This document shows positions 12,546 through 26,145 of a stretch of 64,000 nucleotides of DNA, piece by piece. A program made the translations under genes and the position numbers. The notes below the pieces were generated by a model. The model had not been told where the DNA came from. It searched no databases and was given only the letters and a program-made list of their open reading frames with translations. Positions within the stretch are counted from its first letter, which is position 1; each line of letters opens with the position of its first letter. This DNA is from Punica granatum (taxonomy: Eukaryota; Streptophyta; Magnoliopsida; Myrtales; Lythraceae). The stretch lies in the NCBI RefSeq assembly GCF_007655135.1, contig NC_045127.1, positions 930,001 to 994,000 of the forward strand, in the 5' to 3' direction.

Positions 12546-12583
12546 ACACGTGCTTAGGCTGTCCCTCTATACGGACACGTGGC
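12546..12583 (+). promoter_or_regulatory. Pair of ABRE/G-box motifs
   Basis: ACACGTGC at 12546-12553 and GACACGTGGC about 20 bp downstream. Paired CACGTG elements are typical of ABA- or light-responsive promoters, but no gene starts nearby. The function is therefore unassigned. Confidence 0.35.
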
Positions 12584-12799
12584 TATTCCTGATTGAGCAG
12601 TTGGGAAAATTCTACAGTAAATTGATGTGGAGCAGGACAAATCTCTTTTTCAGGCATGATTTGTTTCGGACAGGCTGTTTGCTCCTGGTGGGACCCCACA
12701 TTTTGACGGAGGAGGGAATCAACGGCACATATTGCTTTTCCCCCGCCTAACCGCATGCATTTAAAAGCGCCTTATGAGGAAATCAAAAAAAAAAAGAAA

Positions 12800-13235
12800 A
12801 ACTTGTCTGTTAAATAATTTCAAGTAGTCTAATATTTGATTTTTTTTTTCTCAATTTTAGCCTATTATTTAACAAATTTCAGCGCCATTTTAACATTTCA
12901 TTTCCGTCCTAAATCTACATCAATTTTCTATCCAAAATTAACGAAAAATATGACATTAGGCATTTTTTGATACTAAACATTAATATATTATTTATGCTTA
13001 ATTTATAAAATATAAAAAATTAAATTAAATTAAATACACCTACCCGACCCTTGTTGGGGACACATGCTTTGCCAAGGGTGGTGGCGATTGCAGTCTCGGT
13101 CACCGGCTGGCATCACCCCTAGATGATGTCGGTTGACGAATTATGTGTTCACGATGACATCATTCAAGGGGTAATAGCCGCTGCACCACCCTCAATAAGA
13201 CACCATGGGTGGGTTTTTTTATATATATTTTGAAT

Positions 13236-13279
<44 letters not shown>

Positions 13280-13440
13280 AATGTGGGTCCAAAAATATGC
13301 CATGATAGATTTCCCGTCAATAATTTACTGAAAATTGACTGTAGAATAGATTGAACTATGAATGAAACGTTAGATTGTTTTGGAAAGTTTTTAAAGTATA
13401 GACTATATTTGAGAAAAGTCTCAAAAGTTTGCTACATGAA
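12800..13440. mobile_element. Degenerate fold-back element with (AT)n core
   Basis: The outer parts are imperfect inverted copies. The left arm has TTTCATTTCCGTCCTAAATC, and the right arm read in reverse has TTTCATTCATAGTTCAATC, followed in both by related AATTTTC...ATATG(A/G)CATT-type sequence. The centre is GC-richer (13040-13210) and is followed by a pure (AT)18 run at 13241-13276. It resembles the better-preserved long-TIR elements elsewhere in the window. The boundaries are approximate. Confidence 0.45.
13241..13276. repeat. (AT)18 microsatellite
   Basis: Uninterrupted AT dinucleotide run inside the fold-back element. Confidence 0.95.
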
Positions 13441-13479
13441 ATCGTTTATCTTTGCTTTTCTCAAAAGAAATTCTACTAC

Positions 13480-15026
13480 AGCTATTTGAAAAAGTTGCCC
13501 CCGTCTTTCTTAGCTTTTCTTCTTCCTTTTCCTCTTTGTAACCAACACAACAAAAACTCTAAATCCAGCAACCTTCATCTACGCGTCCAGCATCACCGCC
13601 ATCGGGATTGAAAAACTAGAGCCATCCTCTCTCTCTCGGTAGTTTTCATTCTCGGTGGCTCCCTCCCTCTTTACCTCTCCCTACATCCTTTCTTCAGACA
13701 CGGTAATGGTGTTTTTGGGGGTTGCCATCTTCTCATCGGCAGTCTTTGGATTCGGTCGCGGATCCCAGTGGTGGACTCACTGGTCGTCCACATTCTCAAC
13801 TCCAGACCTGCTTGTAGCCTCCCACGACAGTCTTATCATTGACGACGTTTTCGATGGGCTACTTATCATCGGCAGACTCTTCAACGACGGCCTCCTCGAC
13901 ATGCTCTTCAACGGCGACCTCCTCCGCATGCTCCTCAACGGTGGGCTCGTCAGCCCACAACTCCGCCCTTAAATTCGAGGTGAAAGCGATCTTTGATGGC
14001 GTCCCAGCAATCGTAGCGGTCCTCCTCCCCCTCATCTCCGTTTTTGACGCAGTGTGTATGGTGGCAATCTCTCGCTCCCCTCCAGTAGTCGAGCCTTCTC
14101 CCCCTCTGATCAAATCCGCGGTAACGGGGAAGTCGTCAACCATCGTGCCTCTGATCGGCATGAACGACCCCGACCAGACTCGGACCCTACCTGAACCTAA
14201 ATGCTATCCGACCGAACCTCCCTGACTGTCCATTTGATTAAATGACAACACCATGCAGTGACAGCGTCCCCTTCCAACGCCACCGCCTGTTTGATCGACT
14301 CTCTCCTTTCCTCCGGTGACAACTTCTCGTCTACGGTTTCTTCGCCTCCCATGCGACAACATCTCCGCCTACCACTAGTCTAACTGATCATACCTCCCTC
14401 CTGCAACAATCAACTTTTTTTTGGCTTTGCTTTTTCTTTTGTCATTGATATGTGGCAGGTCTTGGCTCCTTGAAAATAGTAGCTAGTTTGAACCAATCAT
14501 GATAGCCTCGCTGATTTGGTTTTATTGTCTAGGTAGATAATCGCTGGTTTGAACCGATCAAGAAAGTTGGATTTTTATGATTTAATGGTGTAGGAAGTGG
14601 GTTGTTTTGGGCTGATTGATGGATTATATCTAGATGTTGCGATATGTGAAGGTTCCGGCGCCAGCAACTGGTTCAAGACCCCTCTTTGCCATACTCCTCT
14701 GTCTTCCCACAGTAGCAGCCTTTATACGGATTACAGTATAGACTCCGCTTCCTAGTATTGATTGGGGTCCACATAGAGTTGTTGCAAGAGGTTAGTAACA
14801 GACATATAACAACTGAAAGGATTTCTACAACTGTATCTGTGTTTATTGAGTGTGTTTCTGTCGCATTATACTTTTCTTTTGCAGTGATTCGGTAGGTAGG
14901 TTTATTGTATTTTTCTGTCATTGTAATCTTTCTCTTGAATATTTTACCTTATACTCGTTTTTGTTATTAATAGAAATTCATTGATTTGTCGTGCAAAAAA
15001 AAAATCTACCACTATACTCGAGCTAA
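13480..15026 (+). mobile_element. Probable retroposed segment with poly-A tail
   Basis: The 17-bp sequence AAAAGAAATTCTACTAC occurs at 13463-13479 and again at 15027-15043, as a target-site duplication would. The DNA between is far richer in GC at its 5' end than its surroundings. It ends with ATTAATAGAAATTCATTGATTT and a run of A near 14996-15003, as LINE-mobilised transcripts do. About 20 bp lie between that A run and the second direct repeat, which weakens the case. Open frames at 13655-13972 and 13839-14225 have no recognisable domain. Confidence 0.4.
13872..13951 (+). repeat. 27-bp tandem repeat, ~2.7 copies
   Basis: Three successive units share CTCTTCAACG(A/G)C...CTCCTC(G/C)(A/G)CATG. 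Unit length is 27 bp, a multiple of three, so frames on both strands pass through it. This makes repetitive Glu/Val-rich or Ser/Thr-rich predicted peptides that should not be read as evidence of a gene. Confidence 0.7.
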
Positions 15027-15166
15027 AAAAGAAATTCTACTACTATCGACGAACTTTTGTGAAGTTTTTTCAATATAATCTCTCGAAAATTTAACGATAA
15101 AAGAGATTGGAGAACCTAGAAAAACGAACATTAAACATATTAGTGCAAAGCGTCGACGTCAATGGA

Positions 15167-15477
15167 TTTTTTTTTATAAGTAATATGGTGAGCAGCAGTG
15201 ATGGCAACATTGCCGCCCCCCGCTACGCAATGTTCGGGCTCTCGTGTTCAACCGTGGACATATCAGACCAACTGAACAACCAGCGCAAGTACTGGCCTCA
15301 TCAGCATAGCATCACCAGTAGTCTAGTATAGTTCACAGAAGTCGAAAATAACCCCAGGCCAAAGTCAAAGAACTCACCCTAGCATATGTCTCCCGGGGGA
15401 TTCGAACTCGAGACCTTAAGATCTCCAAATCACATGTGAGTGAGTTTGGAATCACTAGGCCATCATTCATGATGGCT
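15167..15477 (-). mobile_element. tRNA-derived SINE
   Basis: Read on the minus strand, the element starts near a box A (GGCCTAGTGATTCC). It has a strong box B, GAGTTCGAATCCCC, about 40 bp later, and ends in an A-rich tail next to 15167. GTCAATGGA flanks both sides (15158-15166 and 15478-15486) as a target duplication. The body contains an open frame on the plus strand without meaning. Confidence 0.75.
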
Positions 15478-15640
15478 GTCAATGGAATTTTTATTTATTC
15501 CTCTGCCGATTTGAAAATATTCGGGTTTCATTCGACTAATATCGGAACACTGTGAATCCTTGATGGCTTATGGGACGGATAATCACGTCAGTCAAAAGCG
15601 ATAGGATGCTGTAAAACCAGTCTTCAAGTTTAGGCTGGCC

Positions 15641-16313
15641 TTTTTAAAGTCGAAGGGGTCGTCTCATTCTCGGTTTCTCCACAAACATTTTCTCGCTCTC
15701 TCTCTCTCTCTTTTCTGGTTACTATTTCAAGTTGGCATCTTTCCACGCGCTCTCTCTCTATCTGTGAGGGAGCTTGTGGATTGGGCCTGGGGGCTTTTGC
15801 TTTTCTCTGTTGGGGTAAGCTCGTGTCTTCTTCTTCTTCTTCGCTGGTTTTGGGCAGAATAAATCTTGTCGGGGTTCCTTTCTTGATTTTTTTGTAAAGG
15901 AAATTCCTTTACCTGGAATCTTGATCATATCTATTGAGGCTTTTCAGCTCCAATTCTTTTGTTCCTTTTGATTTATTAGGCTACTGAGTTTTCATCTTGT
16001 TCTACCTGTTGCTAGTTTTGGACCCTTCAACCTGCAAAGTTGGTTTCCTTGGGAGAATCCTGCGGAAGCTCTCATTATCAATCTGTATGTTAGCTGCCAG
16101 TTCGTCGGAAAGTTGATGCCATAGATTCATGAAAAGTCTGAGACCCGGAATCAAATAGTAAGTGCGGCTCGGCTAAGCATTTAAGGCATCTAGAAGTTCT
16201 TTCTGGGGATCAGTTAAAGGGAGCTGCCCCTGAAGCCCTGAGCGAAGAGTCAGTATTTGGGGCTTGGACTGCTTTGCGTTTTCGCTTCAGTCCGTGTCCT
16301 AGTAGAGGAATAC
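15641..16313 (+). promoter_or_regulatory. GRAS gene 5' leader with probable intron
   Basis: CT-rich sequence at 15690-15760 looks like a plant 5' UTR. A donor (TTGGG/GTAAGC, intron start 15815) and an acceptor after TTTTCGCTTCAG (intron end 16290) would remove 476 bp. The leader would then join 23 bases before the ATG at 16314. A 5'-UTR intron is common in LISCL GRAS genes. This is a splice-site inference. Confidence 0.5.
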
Positions 16314-18545
16314 ATGGGTATGGATCCTCGGCTGCGCGGGTTCCCAGTTGCGGTGAATGGAATCTCATTCAGTAATAATCAACCTCTTCCCTTTTTCCCG
16401 GATCAGACCTTAGCAGCGGTGCCGAGGTTCGGGAATGCCTCTGTGGACAATGGTTTTCGAGGAGGAATCCAATATCATCCTCCGGAGATGACTCGGGATA
16501 GTCTACCCCCATGTTCGAGTGGGGCGCAGGAGGAGTTCCCGGAAGATTGCGATTTCTCCGATACCATGTTGAGTTACATAAGGCAGATGCTGATGGAAGA
16601 AGATATGGAGGAGAAGACCTGCATGCTTCAAGATTCCTTGGACCTCCAAGCTGCTGAGAAATCGCTCTATGAGGCTATTGGAAAAAAGTATCCTCCCTCA
16701 CCGGAAGTCATCCCGAGCTGTAGCCATACTGCACATCCAACCAGTGAAGTTCCAGACGACGAGTTCTCTTGCAATTTTTCGAATCCGTATCAGTACAATT
16801 ATAGTGGGATCTCAGTAGCTAGAAATTTTTCAACTTATGGATCAACACCTCAGTCATCTTACAGCCCGTCGAACAGTGCATTTAGTAGGGTAGATGGGCT
16901 CGTGGATTCTCCGGGCAGCATTCTCCAGGAACCTGATTTAGCGAGTGAGAGCCAGTTGGTTTGGCAGTTCAGGAAGGGGGTTAAGGAAGCTAGTAAGTTC
17001 CTTCCTAGTGGTAACGGGTTCCTTGACAATATAGAGTTGAAGGGAATTCTGTCACGGAACCTGAAAGTGAAACATGATGAGGGTCTAGTGAAGGTAGAGA
17101 GAGGCGATGAGGTTGAGTGCTTGAACTCCCCAAATGGGTCACGGGGAAGGAAGAATCGTCCTCAGCGAGAGGAAGGAGACATGGAGGAGGAGAGAAGTAG
17201 CAAGCAAGCAGCTGTCTTTGCTGAACCAATCGTTCGATCAGAGATGTTTGATGCCGTCCTTCTGTGCAACCACAGTGGAGGTAAGAACCACCTGGCACTT
17301 CTTCGAGAGGCCTTGAAAAATGGGACAAACCCAAACATGCTTCAGAATGGACAACCTAAAGAGCTCGATGGAGGAAAAGGGAGGGGAAAGAAGCACGGCC
17401 GGAAGAAGGAGGTTGTGGACTTGAGAACGCTATTAATTAATTGTGCTCAGGCAGTTGCTACTGATGATCGAACAAGCACAAGCCAGTTCCTAAAGCAGAT
17501 TAGGCAGCATGCGTCTCCTTTCGGGGATGGGAACCAGAGGTTGGCGCACTGTCTCGGTGATGGACTTGAAGCCAGGTTGGCTGGTACGGGAAGTCAGATC
17601 TACAAAGGCCTCATCAGTAAGAGAACTGCTGCTGCTGATATCTTGAAAGCGTACCATCTCTTCCTGGCTGCCTGCCCATTCAGGAAACTGTCAAACTTTG
17701 TGTCGAACAAGACTATAATCAATGCAGCAGCAGATTCCATGAGGATTCATATAATCGATTTCGGGATCCTTTATGGATTCCAGTGGCCCACGCTGATACA
17801 GCGACTGTCAATGAGGCCAGGGGGCCCGCCCAGGATTCGAATCACTGGGATTGAGTTCCCCCAGCCTGGGTTCAGGCCAGCGGAGCGGGTGGAGGAGACG
17901 GGCCATCGGCTCAAGGCGTATGCGGAGAAGTTCGGTGTCCCATTTGAGTACACTGCGATAGCAAAGAAGTGGGAAACAATTAAAGTGGAAGAGCTCAAAA
18001 TCGACAGGGACGAGTTTCTTGTGGTCAACTGTTTGTACCGGGCAAAGAACCTGCTCGATGAGACTGTTGCTGTGGACAGCCCGAGAAACATGGTCCTCAA
18101 CTTGATCAGGAAGATCAATCCCGATATCTTCATCCATGGGATTGTAAATGGTTCCTACAATGCCCCCTTCTTTGTCACACGATTTCGGGAGGCTCTATTC
18201 CACTTCTCGGCCCTTTTTGATATGCTCGAGACTCTTGTTCCTAGAGAGAATCTGGAGAGGATGCTGATCGAGAAGGAGATCTTTGGGAGGGAGGCTTTGA
18301 ATGTAATAGCATGCGAGGGGTGGGAGAGAGTTGAGAGGCCAGAGACGTACAAGCAGTGGCAGGTCCGGGACATGCGGGCTGGGTTTGTCCAGGTGCCATT
18401 CGATCCGGAGATCGTGCAGAGGGCAAGTGATCGAGTAAGGTTGAACTACCACAAGGACTTTCTGATCGATGAGGATATCCGCTGGCTATTGCAGGGCTGG
18501 AAGGGCCGAATCATTTTCGCCCTCTCGTGTTGGAAACCAGCATAG
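16314..18545 (+). CDS. GRAS transcription regulator, LISCL (SCL9/SCL14/SCL33-like)
   Basis: Single coding exon of 743 residues. The start MGMDPRLRG is chosen because relatives begin this way. An in-frame ATG at 16257 would add 19 residues but lies inside a probable 5'-UTR intron. The N-terminal half is acidic with the LISCL block DFSDTMLSYIRQMLMEEDME near residue 80, then AAEKSLYEAIGKKYP and VWQFRKGVKEASKFLP. A basic GRGKKHGRKK precedes the GRAS domain, which starts about residue 367 (VVDLRTLLINCAQAV). IHIIDFGILYGFQWP (478 on) is the VHIID motif, APFFVTRFREALFHFSALFD is the PFYRE region, and WLLQGWKGRIIFALSCWKP is the SAW end. LISCL proteins act in the nucleus as co-activators; SCL14 works with TGA bZIPs on detoxification genes. 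I cannot fix the exact paralogue. Confidence 0.93.
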   Translation: MGMDPRLRGFPVAVNGISFSNNQPLPFFPDQTLAAVPRFGNASVDNGFRGGIQYHPPEMTRDSLPPCSSGAQEEFPEDCDFSDTMLSYIRQMLMEEDMEEKTCMLQDSLDLQAAEKSLYEAIGKKYPPSPEVIPSCSHTAHPTSEVPDDEFSCNFSNPYQYNYSGISVARNFSTYGSTPQSSYSPSNSAFSRVDGLVDSPGSILQEPDLASESQLVWQFRKGVKEASKFLPSGNGFLDNIELKGILSRNLKVKHDEGLVKVERGDEVECLNSPNGSRGRKNRPQREEGDMEEERSSKQAAVFAEPIVRSEMFDAVLLCNHSGGKNHLALLREALKNGTNPNMLQNGQPKELDGGKGRGKKHGRKKEVVDLRTLLINCAQAVATDDRTSTSQFLKQIRQHASPFGDGNQRLAHCLGDGLEARLAGTGSQIYKGLISKRTAAADILKAYHLFLAACPFRKLSNFVSNKTIINAAADSMRIHIIDFGILYGFQWPTLIQRLSMRPGGPPRIRITGIEFPQPGFRPAERVEETGHRLKAYAEKFGVPFEYTAIAKKWETIKVEELKIDRDEFLVVNCLYRAKNLLDETVAVDSPRNMVLNLIRKINPDIFIHGIVNGSYNAPFFVTRFREALFHFSALFDMLETLVPRENLERMLIEKEIFGREALNVIACEGWERVERPETYKQWQVRDMRAGFVQVPFDPEIVQRASDRVRLNYHKDFLIDEDIRWLLQGWKGRIIFALSCWKPA

Positions 18546-20850
18546 AGAGGATCCAAGACCATCATATTTGGTTTCTTGGCCCGCACTCGTAGGGATTGAT
18601 GCTCGATCTCGTGAATCCTATGGGAACCTTGAACAAATCCTGGTATTTTCCTTTCTGGTAGCCTTGGTTCTTTGAAAGGTTTACTACTGATTCCATACTG
18701 AGGCGTTGTCCTTGTGTTAGAAACTAATTTGGTTTGGTAATCTGTTTTTCAGGTACATTATTCCAATCTGAATTCCCAACTAAGATCCACCTCTGCCAAC
18801 TGCTTGAAGATGAAACAGAATATGTTATCATGGATTTCAGCTAACACCGAGGAGAAGCATGTAGAGATATACGCGAATACGATACCATTGATTTTAGCTA
18901 ACATTGATGGCTAGCATAATGGGCTAAAAATTGCTTGGTATTGCATGGGTGTGTGCATTCCGGTGAAGGAGCAAAATCCATGGAGGAGAGATCGACTGTA
19001 AGAGGCCTTGGCCCCTGTTCCTCGAGGAGGTCCTTGAATCGGTCCATCTAATCGATTTAATTCCACAAACAGAGGTATAGCAGTCTTGACTTAGAAAAGC
19101 AGCCCGATGTTCTACTATGTTCCATAGAGATGTATTTGGCAAGATATTTTCAGTGATAAATCCTTTATTAGTTCGACAAATTTCCACCTCAATGTTTTGG
19201 GGTTGAGGATAATGCTTTGTTGGGTGGGTGGGGAATAAGGCAAGCTGTGCTATTTCCGGATTCCTAAGGACAACTCTACCTTATCTTGATTGTCATCCGA
19301 TAAATTTCCGTGGTGACGTCTTTATCGTACTCTGTTCGTATGTTGAAAAGGCAGAAGTTTGCATGAAAGGCTTGAATCAAATCGACCAAGCATCTAGGAT
19401 GTATGCAATTCCTGGACACGATGCGCGCCACATTCGATGTATCGTAGAACGAGATATTTCTGGCTTTCTTCTTATGAGAACATATGTTTGGAATTCATCC
19501 TTTTCTTCCTTGGGCCATTCTCATTCAACGCCACCATTTTCATTGTTTATAACTACATGTCGGCATTAATAAATTATCTCAGTATCACCATAATGCGTTT
19601 ACTTGATTAAAATACAGGGAGCAATATTTCAGATTATTAGTGGCAGTTGATTTGGGATCCAATCAGGTTTGGCACTTCGAAGTGGTTCGGATTCGTCCTT
19701 CCGGCATGTGACACGCATGACGATAATAGCCTGTCAAGCAACCATTAGATGTCTTAAAGTATTGATAGAATCGGATTCTATGAGATATATCATATGAAAT
19801 CGGATTTCAAAGTTGGGACGTCGATCGATTCCATTATTCCTATAAACAATTTTGGCAAATTGGAAAACAATCCGTTGACCTCCCACTTACTACTACCCAA
19901 TCATTGCTGCAAATCACACAGGTACATGTAAATATTTAAAAATAATATACGAGAGCCATCAGATGCACTGCCATTTGAGTAGGGGACCATCGGCAGATCT
20001 AACGGTGAGGGGATTCATTTCCAAGTTCATTGGATTCGAAAATAATTAAACGTCGCATGCAATGTCTAACAAGATCACTCCCGCCGTCTAGCCCACAGGT
20101 CCATAACTTATTGGGTGTCCTACCAATGCATCTCACTCTGATAAGTTAACATGAGGAGCCGCAGAATAACGAGTCCGTCAGCAAAGAGCGGATCCTCTGC
20201 AGCAAGCACACCGAATAGAGGTATTCCTTTGAACATCGGGTCGAGCCAGGTGTTTAAAAATCTGGATGGTCTGGTATGCATAAATCGAGTTGTCTAAAGT
20301 CACATTCAGTATACTTGTCTTAAATTGAAAGTATATGAATCTCAACTCCCTAAGATTGCATTTGGCACATTACATGATAGCGGTAATGTAGATTACCGCG
20401 ACATAGATTTCACTTTTGCATTACCACTAGTACCTGAAAATGAACAGCCCCTGCAACTGAAAGTGCTTGAATCTTGCCACTTCCTGTGGATGAAGCTGAC
20501 GATGTATGTCTTTCCTTCATCCTGATTTCATCTGGGTCTCTTCTTTTGTTTTTCCTTCGAATGAGGGGATTGATCAAAGCACTCAGTCAAGCTGTTACCT
20601 TGGAAAACAATCGAAGAATCGGTTTTGGAGAAGAGAAAAACGAATACGATACATCAAAATGTTTATGAAAAAAGCAAACTTCTAACTCAAAGCTCATAAC
20701 AGAAACGAATCTTAACAGCACCAAATATACAGGAGACATCTAGACAAAGAAACAGATGGAAGAGCGAGCATAGTTGTCAAATCTGATTACTTGATTGTGG
20801 AAAGCAGATTAATTGGGCCTTTCAAATTAGAAAACCTCACTGCTGGAGTT
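18546..20850. other. Intergenic, GRAS 3' flank to YidD 3' end
   Basis: About 2.3 kb between convergent genes. The first ~700 bp probably include the GRAS 3' UTR. The rest has ordinary base composition without a recognisable gene, RNA gene or clear transposon. Short open frames at 19228-19569 and 20325-20525 show no domain or splice context. Confidence 0.5.
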
Positions 20851-21761
20851 TCACTCCTCAGGACTAGGGCGCTCCTCATTGAACCATCGCGGAGGATCAA
20901 AACCCGACCCACCTGCCAAGTGAAAGGGCACTGATAAACAAAGGCCTCGTTTGGAAGCTCAGAAACAGTTTTTTCCGTTAGTGAGAATGGAATAAAGGGG
21001 AATCACCGAGAGGGTTGCAACGACAAAGACGCCACGCAGTCAAGACAGTGCCTTTCGCGACCCCGTACTTCTTGTAAGCTTCCATGGAGTACTCACTGCA
21101 GGTCGGAATGTACCGGCAACTGTTTGGCAACAGAGGCGAAATTTCTCCTGTTTCAGACATTATGATCCAATGTCGGCCACATTACTAATTCATTCAGCCA
21201 ATTCAACAAACATATGACGACACGATGATTGTAGCAGCTCAGAGCCCGCTAAAACTAGTTTGGCTTTTTCTACGGATGGAAAATAATCAAAGAGTTGGTG
21301 CTTGGCCGCAACCAAATTCAATGAAGTTTCAATTCATTTTAGGAACAAGATCAACTGAGATTTCAGCTGAAGTGCAGTTAGAGCCAGAAGAATACTCACT
21401 CTTGTAGAATCTGAGCATGGACAAAGCCACTTTGACTCCCGCACTGTCCTCCTTTTCATCTGATCACGCAAAGAAATTACAAGTCGGCGTTATGAGCACT
21501 TCATCGACCTGGTTCAACAATGGTGCGAAGGCGAGAGAATTTAGTAGGGTTACCTTGAGGGCTGTTAGGGTCTGAGCCGCTGTCTAGCTGACTGGCAACT
21601 GAGCCCCGACCACGGCGAAGATTGAAGGAAGTGCCGATTATGGAGCTCCGATTTTGATGTTGTTGGAAATTCAAAGGACAGAATCTAGGGTTCTGGCGAC
21701 GGGAGGCGACGCAGTTGGCTGAGAATGGCCTCAGCGGGTCGAGACGGAGGACGACAGCCAT
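20851..21761 (-). CDS. Plastid-type YidD (UPF0161/DUF37) protein
   Basis: Four exons (21761-21554, 21459-21400, 21147-21007, 20912-20851) encode 156 residues. The C-terminal half carries the YidD signature: ISPLLPNSCRYIPTCSEYSM, EAYKKYGVAKGTVLTAWRLC, then RCNPLGGSGFDPPRWF. Its invariant cysteines are in CRY, TCS and LCRC. Bacterial YidD assists YidC-dependent membrane insertion. The plant forms (for example At3g09310) have an N-terminal extension, and here the first ~70 residues are Arg/Ser-rich and look like a chloroplast transit peptide. A plastid role near Alb3/YidC proteins is inference. The splice phases join without interruption. Confidence 0.92.
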
Positions 21762-22249
21762 TTTTGAAGTTGTTCATTTGGAGATGTTTTATTTATCATT
21801 ATCATTTTCTCGGCCACATAATTAAAATTTTAAAAGCAAAAAAAAAAAAAAAAACCAGAAATTTTTTTAGCCATGAATGAATGTTAACCATAATTAAACA
21901 TCATACTGTTCTAAGCAACCATGTATTTACTTCATGGGGATATATATTATCCTCTTCCATATCACTGCCTGAATGATCTTTCGGGCAGTCGAAGTAGCAT
22001 TGCACCCAGAACAGAACAACTCCGAATATATCGACCACATGAGGAAGGGCAACCCCATAAAATCAGTTGTGGTCTCTTCCTCCTTATACCATGAAGATTG
22101 TTTGGTGAGAGAGTATTTATACAATATTGTTAAATAGTTTCCTTGAGCTCATGCTCGACCAATACATTTTTAACTCTTAATACTACATAAAAATTCGCTT
22201 AGGAATAGAATCAGTCACTGGGACCAATGCTGGGCCAACCACGTCGAAT
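21762..22249. other. Short intergenic region
   Basis: 488 bp containing the YidD promoter side and the 3' flank of the next minus-strand gene. A 19-base A run lies at about 21838-21854. Nothing else was recognised. Confidence 0.5.
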
Positions 22250-24900
<2,651 letters not shown>

Positions 24901-26145
24901 GGATTGCAGAGACAGCTCCGGTCAATAGTTCACCGAGAGGATTCCTGTTCAAATGGCGAGAGGAAGAGTAATCAGCAGAGAGTGGGAGATTCTCGAGATT
25001 TCCTTCCTTCCCACCAAACAGACCCAATTTATGACATGGACAGGCGCCTGAGCTGAGCATGACGCTGACGAGGTTTGGTACACTGGTTACGGACGACCGA
25101 CGGGAATACGTGTCTCCTCATCGATCTTTACCTACTCCTAGCGTATGTAAGCCCACGCCACCTTGCTCGGCGTTGCCTATGTAGGACCCACGAGATAGTA
25201 CCCCGGGTCTACATGCGCCCGCTGCATTTAATTCTATGATGTCGGAGACGGATAATTTCTTCATGGGCCTGGCTTATCCTTAAGTAGACAGTTCCCTGCC
25301 ACGTACGAACCATGGGCTCCGAAAGGCCCATTAGACTAGGCCTGCGGACGCTTCAGCTTCTCCACGGGCCGGTCTACTTGTAGAATAGGCATATAGATTC
25401 AGAATGTTGCGAGTGCCTTCTGCTGATCTGTAGGCTAATGGTCCCAACATCTATCTAAGAAAATTTTAAAAAAAAAAAAAAAAAAAAGAAGAAAAAAACA
25501 CGAACCGGTGGGACCAACTTCAGCGTCCTGGAACTTAGCGACGAAGAACGAAGCATGTCCCGGTTCCTGACGGATAGCAAACACTGGGTAGGAAACAATG
25601 CATACAAGAAACTCATGACTGATGTTTGAGTATTATGGATATTTTTCTTATGGAAATGAGTCTAGAATATTCCGGAATTTCTAGTACATGAAAATTCGAT
25701 TCCAAGTTGCTGTCGAACTGTGAAGCAATCAGTGGCCTTCCAAGCTATTAATTTATGTGTACCGGCCAATTGATTAAGCACCAGAAATTTATTTGAACGA
25801 TAAATGAAGCCACCAGTTGATTGAGACTTTAGTGAAAAAGCCACCACCGCAAAAAAAAGAGAGAGCAATTTTCCTCCTCAAATCATAAAGATAATAATCA
25901 TAATCATTATTCACAAGAAAAGGATTTACATCATCTAAGCACTGGGGTAAGTGGACATGCAGGTCGGGAACCATCCATCGTAGTCCCGACTTTTCGCGAT
26001 TAATGACGACACTTTGGTTGCACATCTGAAAATCAAGATTGGGTCTACGATATAATCCTAATTCGACTATGGATTTCGCTTGACACATCAGCAGCGAATT
26101 GGCCTTATTAGAGTTTTTTTATCACTTTGCGTCCGCTGATGATGA
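24901..26145. other. Intergenic region, NAD(P) gene promoter side to HAD 3' end
   Basis: The part next to 24900 is the probable promoter and 5' UTR of the NAD(P)-binding gene; no TATA box was identified with confidence. A 19-base A run lies near 25468-25486. Sequence from 25500 to 26145 shows no gene or transposon that I recognise. Confidence 0.5.

Larger units (their letters stand above)
8626..15640. other. Gene-free stretch between transporter and GRAS genes
   Basis: About 7 kb with no convincing gene. It holds the transporter's 3' flank (8626 to ~9000), AT-rich sequence (9380-10880), a probable MITE (10302-10505), two SINE-like copies (10851-11240), purine-rich GA tracts (11365-11390 and 11550-11585), two G-box motifs (12546-12583), a fold-back element (12800-13440), a probable retroposed segment (13480-15026) and a minus-strand SINE (15167-15477). 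Open frames at 11890-12231 and 12550-12750 have no recognisable domain or exon context, and I do not call them genes. Confidence 0.6.

Noticed and set aside
13839..14225. Open frames on both strands across a 27-bp tandem repeat
   Set aside because: The repeat unit is a multiple of three and keeps frames open on both strands; the peptides are low complexity.
16257..16313. In-frame upstream ATG extending the GRAS protein by 19 residues
   Set aside because: It lies in a probable 5'-UTR intron, and relatives start at M(G/V)MDPR.
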